The notes below the pieces were generated by a model. It saw only the letters and a program-made list of their open reading frames with translations. It did no database searches and was not told the origin of the DNA. From Dactylonectria macrodidyma (lineage: Eukaryota > Ascomycota > Sordariomycetes > Hypocreales > Nectriaceae): a stretch of DNA of 64,000 bases. This document shows, piece by piece, positions 55,124 to 64,000 of the stretch. The DNA lies in the NCBI GenBank assembly GCA_020744425.1, contig JAGMUV010000044.1, forward strand, positions 1 through 64,000, read 5' to 3'. Position 1 is the first letter of the stretch, and each line of letters begins with the position of its first letter. A program made the position numbers and the translations under genes.

Positions 55124-56383
55124 GTCGGCGGTTGTGGTGGATGTCGACAGTGTTTGCTCAAAGGATGGTGAGCTCCTCCAGGTTGAGAAAAGAAAACCCT
55201 GATCACTGATGATCACAAGCGTTAGGAAGATAGGTCTCAACACGCGGCGGGCGGGGGGGCAGAAAGTGGTGAGGCTCCGGTCCCCGCGCTTCGCTGCCGA
55301 CTGCCGACTGCCGAGGCGATATTGACTTGCTGCTGTGTCAGCTCCTCCACAGCGAAGGAGTCGTGGTTATTGCTACCGCCGGGGGTTCAGGAGAAGTGTG
55401 CTTTGGCCAATGCTTTGGCTCGGCACTCGGTAGTCCGGCATCACAGTCTCTCTACTTGTGCAGAGCGCACAGTTAGCCATCTTCCAACCTCATGAGTTTG
55501 TCATGTCTATATGGTTGGAACGTCTTCGGCCTGTCCAATTCCCCCGTCTCGGTGAATCGGTCGAAATAATTGGCTTTAAACACTCTTGGCAGATAAAAAA
55601 CGGTGTACTGGTAATCGTTAAGTCAACCACCCTAGAAGCGGGTCATCCATTTTCCATCTTCCACACCAGCACCTTTTTGCATTCCAACTGCGCTTTCTCT
55701 AGTTAAAGATATGAAGGACAAAGAGATGTGCTTCAAATGGTAGCTAGAATAGCTAATAAAGATTCATTCCTTGCGTTGATATTATTTTCGTCAATTTCAT
55801 TATCGTAGCAGTGTCATTGAAAGTGACCGTCGGCGTAGTTGCTCCGCTCGGCCCGTCCTTAGTGTGGCACGGCGCAGCATCTAACCTGCGATGTTAGTAT
55901 AAGTGTAAGCCGTCTTGGGGTTAGTCTGGGTATTGGCTTAAAGGTATATTAGTAAGTTAGATAAAGAAGTTGCCACTTAAGTTAAAGCCACACGGAGGTT
56001 CGGCACTGTCAAAGCAGGAAGTAGACTTGGATTACGCCGACTCCGATCTCGTAAATCAGGATCATGTGATAAGGTAATTATGGACTATTTATTCTCGGGT
56101 AACTGGCGTAAAGTTGACCAATTGAACCAAACCAATCACACACAGCGCGTGCGACGCATCGCGCGACAGCCCGGTGGACCCTCGCCAACACTAGCATACG
56201 AGAATCGTCTTGCATATACGCTAGCCAAAAGAATCGAAGAAGATCGAAGCCTACTTCCTAGGCTATAAAGAGAATCTCTTCTATCTGGCCTAGGCGCATA
56301 ACAGAAGCTGAGTTCAGCCGGCGTGGTCGCAAGAGGCTTATCCAGTTAGCGATTAGACTGACCTTATAAAGTTCTTAGTTATT
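55124..56383. other. Intergenic, no gene supported
   Basis: Includes a G-rich stretch just upstream of the lactonase gene (about 55240-55260). Small frames at 55458-55706 and 56080-56268 are featureless. Confidence 0.35.
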
Positions 56384-56814
56384 ATAACGTATATGTCACT
56401 CATGCGTCGCATCCAACCATGCGTCGCAGTGAGATTTTCACCTTAAATCGCAATTTTTAAAAAATCCTAAAAAATTTAAATTGAGCCTAAAATAGCTAGG
56501 ATTTTTAAATTAAATTATTTATAATATACCTTATTTTTAAGAATTCTTTTAAGTTTTATATATTAATAGCGCTAGCGCTATTAAATTCGCACTATACTTT
56601 TTATTATTTTTATTTATAACTAGCTTAATAATTTTTTTAAAAATCTTAAGAAATTACTAATTTATTAACTTCTTAATTAAATATTTAAAATTAATTTTTT
56701 TAAAAATCCTATAATTATATATAAACTTTTAGAAAATTAAGGTTTTTAATTTTAAGTGTATAGTATAGGTGCGACGCATGCTTGGATGCGACGCATGAGT
56801 GACATATACGTTAT
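56384..56814. mobile_element. MITE-like element with 45-bp TIRs
   Basis: Arms 56384-56428 and 56770-56814 are reverse complements with a single mismatch. Each arm holds ATGCGTCGCA twice, separated by a TCCAA-like spacer. The inside is about 340 bases of AT-rich sequence without a frame and contains the perfect palindrome at 56563-56584. No target-site duplication is evident: the outer bases are GTTATT on the left and CCTACT on the right. It looks like a non-autonomous DNA transposon with RIP-like decay inside. The family is not recognised. Confidence 0.8.
56563..56584. repeat. 22-bp perfect palindrome inside the MITE
   Basis: A perfect 22-base palindrome whose half is TTAATAGCGCT. It is the only GC-containing part of the AT-rich interior and lies close to the centre of the element. 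Confidence 0.85.
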
Positions 56815-57878
56815 CCTACTTTACCTAATGATTTCTTACTAGGATATTCTATAGAGTTTCTATTACTATTTAAATTCTTAATTCTAAAGTTCTTCACCAC
56901 TTTATATATTATACTCCTAGCTTTAGTCACTACTAATACCGCTAGAAATATAAAGAAAGTCATTATAATATCCTTTATATAGGGGGCATACTATTAGCAA
57001 TAGAGTTAACCCGCTTCTAATTAAGATAACTAAGATTTCTTAGTACTATCCAACCCTATTTATAATAGTTATTCCCCTTCTAGTCTTATGTACCCTTTTA
57101 GTAAGAGGACTGTAGTAATACTTAAGCTATTGCAATAAGTAGAAAGAGGCTTAAAATATCGGGCATGAGCTCCCAAGTAGCACTGCCATTGCTGACGTAA
57201 CTGGCAAGGAGAACCCGAACTTTAGGCGTTCATATTAAGAGGCGGATGCGGGTTGGTGACCTAAAAGATATTGATTAGGATTATGTATTGCACCATTTGG
57301 GGAACTTGTGCCGCCCATGGGCAAAGTAATCAATACAGAAGGTCCTCTTGATTCTTCCGACTTCATGCCGCCAGGTGGGCCCCAGTAACCCTAGGATCCG
57401 TACATTTATTCCTCTATCAGCGAGCATATCTCCGGATGAAAGGAGGAATGGAGGCCGGGGAAGGATGACTTAATTCCATGTTCACATTTGTCTTACGGCC
57501 CAGTTCTCTAAAAGATAAAGCGACTTTATCAATAACCCCATTGGCCCCTGCCATCCGGTGCTGAGCGAGGCAATCGTTTCAGAACCGACAAAGGGGTGCG
57601 ACTGAGAACGGGTTGAACCATGAGCAACCACTAGTGGCGCGGGAGTGGATGTTCATGCAATCCTCGCGCCCGAGTACTGTGGCGGATTCTCAATATCATG
57701 CTCTAGTTAGTTTTGTTTCTCTGAAAACACATTGAAACGTCATTCAAGTTTGCTTCTTCTGTGTTCTGCATCAAAACAACCTCCCATACCATTTATCTCA
57801 TGACACGACCAGATTGAAGGATTTTTGAGAGCGGTATTTCTTGAATGGAGACACACTAGGTCATTATGAGAGGCGCGT
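56815..57878. other. Intergenic, first part AT-rich
   Basis: Bases 56815-57140 are AT-rich and repeat-like; the remainder has ordinary composition but no frame. Confidence 0.4.
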
Positions 57879-59020
57879 TCAAAGTTTCAACAGGAGTTTG
57901 CCCGTTGACCTTCGCTCTTCCAGATCCTTGTGAGCTTGCGCCACCTCTGCCCAGCTATATACACGAGATGTCTTAACCTTCAATCTACCATCCTGCACCC
58001 GCTCAAGCACCCCATGAGCGTAATATTCAAGCTCCTGCCTTGTTGTAATGTAGTTCGATAGCGTTGGCTGTATTACAGTGGCATTCTTAGCCCTGATCAA
58101 GGCTAGATTCAGGGGTGGAACGGGGCCACCTGGAGACGAGGAAATTAGCACGGCTCCTCCCCGACTATCAGAGTATGTGTGGTGTATGACTTACTGGCAC
58201 TGCCGAAGTAGACCACTCTACCTTTGCGCTTGGTCACTTCAATGCTGTCTTCCCAAGTGTCCTTGCCGACACTGTCGTACGCCTGCGTCTACGGGTGAGT
58301 CCTGGGCTACACTATGTTCAAGTTAAGGGAAGGATCAAAACTCACTGCATCAACGCCGTCGCCGCCCGTTAACTCCAGCACTTGCTCAACCCAGGGCCGT
58401 CCAGAGGGGTCTTTGTAGTCTATTGCGTGTGTTGCACCGTTCTCCTTAGCCAGAGCACATTTATTTGGGCCTCCAGAGGTAGCAATAACAATAACGCCCT
58501 CGTTACTCAAGAGCTGGCAGAGAAATGAGCCCACGCCGCCTGCTGCCGCGTGGACTAGGACGGTGTCGCCCCTTTTTGCCGGATATGCCTCTTTGACCAA
58601 ACTAAGCGCAGTCATGCCTGCCATATGGCTTGCGACGGCGTCCTCATCCGAGACATTCTCCGGGATTCGAACGGCCTGCCACTGGTAAAGAGCGGTATAC
58701 TCGGCTTACCCGGCTCCGCCAATCCAGACGACCCTATCGCCGGGACGGAAGTCGAGCGGGTTGGATCCTTCGATGGCAACGACAGTTCCAGCCCCTTCCT
58801 GCCCTAGAATCAGGGGATATCCGGTCGTAGATGGATAGAAGCCGGTACGGAGGTAGATGTCGATGAAGTTGAACCCGACAAAGGTGTTATTGACAATGAC
58901 TTGGCCGTCGGTAGGCTTTGGTACCGGATAAGAGGTGGAAAACTCGAGCTTCTCTCGACCTCCGGTGCCATTCAAGATTACCGCCTTCATCACGCCGGAG
59001 AAAGATTTCGGAAGGGCCAT
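57879..59020 (-). pseudogene. Quinone oxidoreductase (zeta-crystallin type) with one stop codon
   Basis: MDR-family NADPH:quinone reductase. Start is ATG at 59020 (MALPKSFSGVMKAVILNG). Landmarks are FVGFNFIDIYLRTGFY, PLILGQEGAGTVVAIE, GDTVLVHAAAGGVGSFLCQL for the cofactor fold, ATHAIDYKDP and a C-terminus reading EVAQAHKDLEERRSTGKLLLKL, as in intact members. Introns at 58283-58345 (GTGAGT donor) and about 58154-58194 (GTAAGT donor, acceptor uncertain, only 38-41 bases) fit the frame. The only clear lesion is TAA at 58706-58708 in VVWIGGAG-x-AEYTALYQW, where relatives usually have Tyr. A 33-base intron starting at that GTAAGC would remove the conserved AEYTAL, so I favour a true stop. Recently lost, read-through, or a base-call error. 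Confidence 0.75.
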
Positions 59021-59059
59021 CTTAACAACTGATTGAAGTGTCTCACCTTGTAAGTTCAA

Positions 59060-60736
59060 GACAATACGTAAGGTTAGAACTCTATCAAACCTACCTCATC
59101 AAGTTCGCCGAGAAGTTGTTCTGTTCGCATATATATGATGAAAGTAATGTATTCGGATAATGCAGGCCGGGCGAGTCAAGAGCCAGCGTTTTCAACGCCA
59201 ACGGACAATCGGTAGAGCGATAATTCCGACGGTGCTGGCGGGTTCGCATTTTCTCCGGAAAGGTGAGAAATGACGGTTAGTGTCTGTATGCATCAGCATG
59301 TGGATGACTGACCCATCAACTAGTGGTGTAGATGCCGAGTGCCGAAGTGCAAGGGCAGAGGAGACCCCTGGGAATGCCGAAGTTCTCGTAAACTATTTGC
59401 ACCGAAACACGACCCATTTGGCGATCCCGATGAACACGGGACAGTCGTCTGCGCCCCCGTGGGAAAATCATGGGGCATTCTTTCGAATCTCGAACCATCT
59501 CTTGACAGAACGGGAGGACAAATCTTCTGGTGGACAGTTTGCGAACTACCGCGCTGCTTCCATTTCAAAAGATGAGAGTATGCAAGATCAGCTTAAAACC
59601 GAGCATGAGGTCGTAGGCGCATACTGGAGCGAGACTTCTGGACGCGAGAAGGCTATAATTAAGGGCCTTGGGACTGGTATTATATTTAGAAATTATTGCG
59701 GCTTCCTCCCTAATGCAAGCAGAGTTCTGAACCTAGTACCCTTCCCGTTTACTGTTCTGTTCTCTAGTTACTAGTTCAGCGCAGCAAATGCTAATGTGCA
59801 AGGTTCTGAAAAGTCACTGGAAATGGCACGATATCTCAGGCCCCCATGACTTCTCTGGGACTCTCGTCCACAGTACTAACTAGACCGAAGGGTTCAATAA
59901 GACGGGGAGGAAAGTGGCGGTGATTCGGAATGGCTCCTCTGGCGTACAGATCGTGCCAGCTATTCAAAAGGGTAGGAGTGGAGGAGGATGAGATATGAAG
60001 AGGTCGGCTCCTGATCTGGTCACAAGGACAACAATAATCTGCTCTCTTATCTGTGTCTCCAAGACTGTTCGCGGTTGGGTGATCACTAGCCTTGCCACTT
60101 GCTCAACTTGCTCATCCTATTCAGCAGGCTCCGTCTGACTTGATATTCCCCAATCACACTCTAGGAGAAGGCGCACATTCCGATGATAGATCCTGCGAGG
60201 GTTGACGAAGTGAAAAGATTGATGGTAAGGATACCGTAGATGTTGGTCATTATCAAGGGCGATCAAAAATGTCACCATACGTTTCAAATGATGTAGGCCA
60301 GCAAAGCGTATCCTACGACCCTCACGCTGGTACGTATTATGAATGAATTAGATGTGGAGCTGAACTCGTTACAACGCATCACGGAGTTCACAGTAATCGA
60401 GCCAGAGGAAATGGTTACAGAAGTTCCGGCAGGGAAATTTTACCAGATCCCAGCTGCATGCCTCAGCTCTGGCTGCATCGAGGTAAAAAAAAAGCGTTCT
60501 CGTGCGATTCGCTTTCGATAGCCCCAATGTGCTGCATGCCGTCAACCTGAACATCCGACTTGGTGAGCGAGCTACCACCATTAGTCGAACAAGAAGCGGG
60601 AAAAGACCTTTACGTTGTTCCTTATGCGCTTTAATTAGATCGCGGCTGGGAAAATCCTCGTTGACGGCATCTTACTGATGTAGTATATCGTGCAAGTCAT
60701 GAGACAATTTGTATTACTGTGAATTCTACCGATTTT
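59060..60736. other. Intergenic, no gene supported
   Basis: About 1.7 kb. A 164-codon plus-strand frame at 59280-59774 has opposing frames on the other strand and no family features, so I do not call it. No repeats recognised. Confidence 0.4.
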
Positions 60737-61708
60737 CTAGTTTGCGCTGGGTTGGACAAACAAGCGGCCCTGTACCTTATTTTGCTTTATATCTTCCAAC
60801 CCTTTGGGCACATCCTCGAATGGTATCTCTGTCAACTTCGGCGTGATCTTACCTGAAGCAATCAACTTCAAAACTTCCATCAGCTCCTCCTTTGCGGAGC
60901 CAAATGAACCCTTTAAACTAATACTCTTTGTTACTAACATCACGGATGAGACTTCCGTATTCTTGCCATCGAGTCCCACCATTACAATTGTCCCACCCTT
61001 TTTAACCGAGGAGAGAGCAGCGGAAATTGTTGACGTGGACCCAACGAAGTCGATAATGACATCGAAAACCACAGTAGGGAAGCCACCGAGGCTAGAGGAA
61101 CAAGCAGCCGCGCCTAAGTGTCTTGCGTCGTCGTGCTTGGCCTCGTTAAGATCGATACCATAGACCTCAGCGCCTTGTAGTACCGAAATTGCAACTGCAT
61201 TGAGGCCAAGGCCGCCGATCCCGATGACTGCGACTTTTGTCGACTTTGTAACTCCGCCCGTTACTACTGTTGCGTGGTACGCTGTCGAAATCGAATCCGT
61301 GGCAACAGCCGCCTGGGGGAATGTCACACCGTCTGGAATCTTTACCAGGTGTTCGTAATGAGCCAGCGCAAATTCGCTGTAGCCCCCGTCGTAGCCAAGC
61401 CCAATCGTTGTGGCCCGGGTTGCCTTTTCGACTGGATGAGCTACCAGAGCTACAGCCACGCGATCGCCGACTTGGACCGGAGACGGTCCAGATCCGAGCT
61501 TGACGACGGTTCCAGCTACTTCGTGCCCAAGTGTAATTGGAAGAGACGGCAGCATTTCGATGCCGTGTCCGTCCACATAGTGGGCGTCGGTGTGACAGAG
61601 ACCAGCGGCCTTGACCGCGATCAGGACCTGGCCTGGCCCCGGCTGGGGAATAGGAAGGCTTTGTAGTTGAAATGGGGCATCTGGATAACTGAGTCGAAAC
61701 GACTTCAT
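60737..61708 (-). CDS. Zinc-type alcohol dehydrogenase
   Basis: Uninterrupted MDR-family enzyme of 323 residues that would oxidise an alcohol or reduce an aldehyde with NAD(P). Catalytic zinc site: GLCHTDAHY with Cys38, LGHEVAG with His62 and Glu63, and Asp138 in ATDSISTAYHA where other members have Cys or Asp. The cofactor fold VIGIGGLGLNAV spans about 161-172 with GxGxxG. The four-cysteine structural-zinc loop usual at about residues 90-110 is absent; that segment reads LVAHPVEKATRATTIGLGYDGG. The C-terminus is normal (FEDVPKGLEDIKQNKVQGRL). No intron is needed. The bZIP gene on the same strand begins its coding end 494 bases upstream. Function as an active dehydrogenase is likely; substrate unknown. 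Confidence 0.88.
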   Translation of the reverse strand: MKSFRLSYPDAPFQLQSLPIPQPGPGQVLIAVKAAGLCHTDAHYVDGHGIEMLPSLPITLGHEVAGTVVKLGSGPSPVQVGDRVAVALVAHPVEKATRATTIGLGYDGGYSEFALAHYEHLVKIPDGVTFPQAAVATDSISTAYHATVVTGGVTKSTKVAVIGIGGLGLNAVAISVLQGAEVYGIDLNEAKHDDARHLGAAACSSSLGGFPTVVFDVIIDFVGSTSTISAALSSVKKGGTIVMVGLDGKNTEVSSVMLVTKSISLKGSFGSAKEELMEVLKLIASGKITPKLTEIPFEDVPKGLEDIKQNKVQGRLFVQPSAN

Positions 61709-62202
61709 GATGAAGGTGGTATTATATGGGAGGCAAGACTAGTCTAGAGAGTAGGGTGAGGTGTATTCTCTACTATAACTCGCAGAGCATCTTGAAGGGC
61801 TAAGGCTTCCTTAAGTAAGTAGAGCGTAGCCCGGCATGGAACGTACGTAGACTTTATAGCGTCATGCCCGTGACCAAATCCGCCATTGCTACGGATATTC
61901 TCTGGGGAACTCCTTGCTGCAGATGACGTTATTTGCATGACGCGTAACGCTCCCTGTAGGCTAATGCGGGTGAGGTTGACCACATGTCTCGGCGATGCTC
62001 GGATTCAAGTCGATGCGATTGACAGAATAGGAAACATACAAGGATCCTTGCATCAATGACCCACAGAATGAACCAAAAAGTCACCTTTTTTCCCGGGAGC
62101 TCCGGAGAAGATAAATCTCATACGCCGAATCTGCCATTTTCTATTTCCCCTCAAGTGCGGATGAGACGACGAGCCAGGTCGATCAATTTGCTTCCTAGCT
62201 AA
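61709..62202. other. Spacer between bZIP gene and alcohol dehydrogenase
   Basis: About 490 bases containing the dehydrogenase promoter and the 3-prime end of the bZIP transcript. No separate feature recognised. Confidence 0.4.
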
Positions 62203-63461
62203 TCATACGTTTGTCCTAGCACACATGGACCACCACCAAGCACTTATCTTCCACTCATCCCCATCTCTTCCATCTGTGAGATGTTCCCATTTCTTGAGAA
62301 ACCATGGGGCGGCTTCCCAGTTCCGAGCATCCCAAGGTGCTACTGAGGGCAAGGAATCGCCATTGGCAAAGCCCCAGCAACGAAGCCCGTCATTCAGTAA
62401 GTCGAGACAGAAATCTTCTCTGTCAATCGACGGGGGATCTGAGTGTACTGCAGCAATAACCTTGGAGCGAAAGCCCGGCCATGGGATTGTATCCAAGGTT
62501 GGATGATGGGGGACGGTGAGCTGTACATCGGTAGGCACAAGGTCAGATTGTATGCCCTTGAAATAATCCCCAAATGCCAGTCGTATTTGTGCAGCCTGGC
62601 CGGTATTTTTTAGGCCCGGTGCGTCGTTTTTAAAGCTGCTGTTCTTCGATATGAGTCTCTTTGTGAGGCGACAGAAAGGCGATTCGGATTCAAGTGTTAT
62701 GAGATCATGCCATGGTATTCCTAGGTGCAGTGCATTCATGAATACGGCCGACACGAATGAAACTCGAGATAGAAGGATGCAATCAGTTACTGTGTCGACC
62801 CGACCCCGGCATAAGGGGGATGCAACAATCTCGTGAATCCTGGAATTATGTTCCAAAGGGACGTTCAACTTTCCGAAAACGCTGATACCGGCTTTGATTG
62901 CTGCCGTAAAATCAACATAACCCAAACTTTGCCGCACGTCTTCCAGCCATTGACTCATTGGAAGAAGCATGGCGTCGCCATAAAGTGAAGAACTCACTGG
63001 ATACCCCAAGAATATGAGTCCGTATTTGATAATGTCACGAACACCGAACAACTCTTTCGTCATCAATATGAAAAAGTTGTGACGTTCCCACTCGGGATAC
63101 GAACCGATGCAGGAGAAGAAGTCGGAGGCGGTAAAGCCCGATTCAACGTTCAGATGATGGAAACTCGTATCGGAATGGCTAGAAGAGACGACGCGCCTCG
63201 CTTGCTGCGTTGGTTTGGCGACCCGGTGTCGATCATGGCTCCGCTGAGACGGCGGCTGTGAATAGACCAGGGGAGCCGGTAATATTAGGCTAGAAATGGC
63301 TACATGTTCTAGTATCTTTCTCCTATCTCGTTGTCGTGCGCCTGTTGTCCCAAAAGGTGAGCCATGTTCGCGAGATGAAATCGCTGAGGAAACATACGAT
63401 AGTTGCGCTGAGCTAGGGCATTCTGCCGACGCTTCTGTTGTGGAGTTTTAGCTGATGCCAT
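62203..63461 (-). CDS. bZIP transcription factor with DUF3425 C-terminal domain
   Basis: Two exons joined across an intron at 63342-63397 (GTATGT donor, ACAG acceptor) give 400 residues in one frame. The intron splits the basic region: exon 1 ends in RQNALAQRNYR and exon 2 continues ARQRDRRKILE, forming the bZIP basic motif N-x7-R at about residues 9-30. The following part to about residue 110 is Ser/Arg-rich without a long leucine zipper. From about 150 on comes the DUF3425 domain usual for fungal bZIP proteins: DAMLLPMSQWLEDVRQSLGY, RVDTVTDCILLSRVSF, HLGIPWHDL, DFCLDLLNDGLRCWG, and the ending WEAAPWFLKKWEHL with DEWKISAWWWSMC. The first ATG is MASAKTPQQKRRQ. Nuclear; targets unknown. It may regulate the neighbouring dehydrogenase, which is only a guess from position. 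Confidence 0.88.
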
Positions 63462-64000
63462 TTTCGTGCGACGGTGTAATTGGTTGAAGGGAAAATGGAT
63501 GAAGAGTCTGCTGGTATTTTCTGATTGTGCTTTCAATGAAACAACGCAACGAGCAAGTAAACCGCGAAGATGGTTAATATCATGGTGCGATGAGCAAGGA
63601 CCGCAACATAACCCAGCTGTCAATGGGCGTAGCGGCTCCAGCCTTAGTCTCGGGCCAACTGGAGCATGTATCATGCCGAGGTCCTTTTCACAGGAAATCA
63701 CGGAACTTATCTCATGCCTTATTCATCTTATATCCTGATGTGGATTACGCGGTGGGTTGATCAAACTGGCCTATGGGCTGCTTGATCACCCCACTGGGTA
63801 AGCCAGCCTCGGTTCCAGACTTTAGCTTCCTGCAGGTAACGTCAGCTGCATTAGGGATTTGATACAGAAGAGAGGCCTGTCTGCAATCAACGTAAGAAAC
63901 AGCATCAAACTCATGGCTATTGAGAATCTGAAATTTGCATGAAAATTGTGTTGCGCCACAGTGATTTCTTATTTAAATAAATCCAGCAATCCCATTCCCG
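63462..64000. other. Upstream region of the bZIP gene
   Basis: The last 540 bases contain no gene. They form the promoter side of the bZIP gene and then run off the window. Confidence 0.4.

Noticed and set aside
58674..58706. 33-base intron at the GTAAGC in the quinone oxidoreductase
   Set aside because: Too short for the usual range here, and it would delete the conserved AEYTAL segment.
59280..59774. 164-codon plus-strand frame
   Set aside because: No recognisable family, overlapped by three other frames, and no promoter or intron signals; long frames of this size occur by chance.

Overview
The window reads as nuclear DNA of a filamentous ascomycete, most likely a Fusarium-like member of the Hypocreales. 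Genes are broken by short introns (mostly 45-87 bases, GTRNGY donors, CTRAC branch sites). The families are typical fungal ones: a PTH11-type rhodopsin-domain receptor, Zn2Cys6 and bZIP-DUF3425 regulators, NmrA-like and DUF7587 proteins, and a fungal CorA-like channel. The genus is an inference from family content; no rRNA, tRNA or CRISPR was seen.

Thirteen genes can be read as open after splicing: a PTH11-like receptor (3165-4540), a circularly permuted ATP-grasp-like enzyme (8278-9899), a salicylate-hydroxylase-like flavoprotein (14816-16256) facing a Zn2Cys6 regulator (16384-18700), a hemerythrin-like protein (25233-25808), an SDR reductase (28581-29529), a piggyBac-type transposase (30971-32959), a secreted amidohydrolase (33486-35120), a CorA-like transporter of eight exons (43915-46184), a seven-repeat PLL-like lectin (50766-52102), a lactonase-type metallo-beta-lactamase (54197-55123), a zinc alcohol dehydrogenase (60737-61708) and a bZIP factor (62203-63461).

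Almost as many genes are wrecked: a DUF7587 protein, a repeated-family protein, alpha carbonic anhydrase, two NmrA-like proteins, a LovD/beta-lactamase-family transesterase, an APC permease, two SDR pieces, an aminoglycoside-phosphotransferase-fold protein, a subtilisin-type protease, an aegerolysin-like protein, a quinone oxidoreductase and the last exon of an oleate hydratase. Several of their stop codons are explained by single C-to-T or G-to-A changes, as expected of repeat-induced point mutation, while others carry one-base indels. AT-rich blocks (about 4550-4985, 35220-35760, 56440-57140) fit the same history.

Mobile DNA: a 2275-bp piggyBac-type element with 40-bp perfect terminal inverted repeats and an apparently complete transposase; a 431-bp MITE-like element with 45-bp inverted repeats at 56384-56814; and a dispersed repeat near 22990-23400 and 46400. 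Overall this is an accessory or subtelomere-like region where functional metabolic genes sit among decaying paralogues. The flavoprotein, its convergent Zn2Cys6 regulator and the broken permease may be the remains of a small catabolic cluster, but that is inference.
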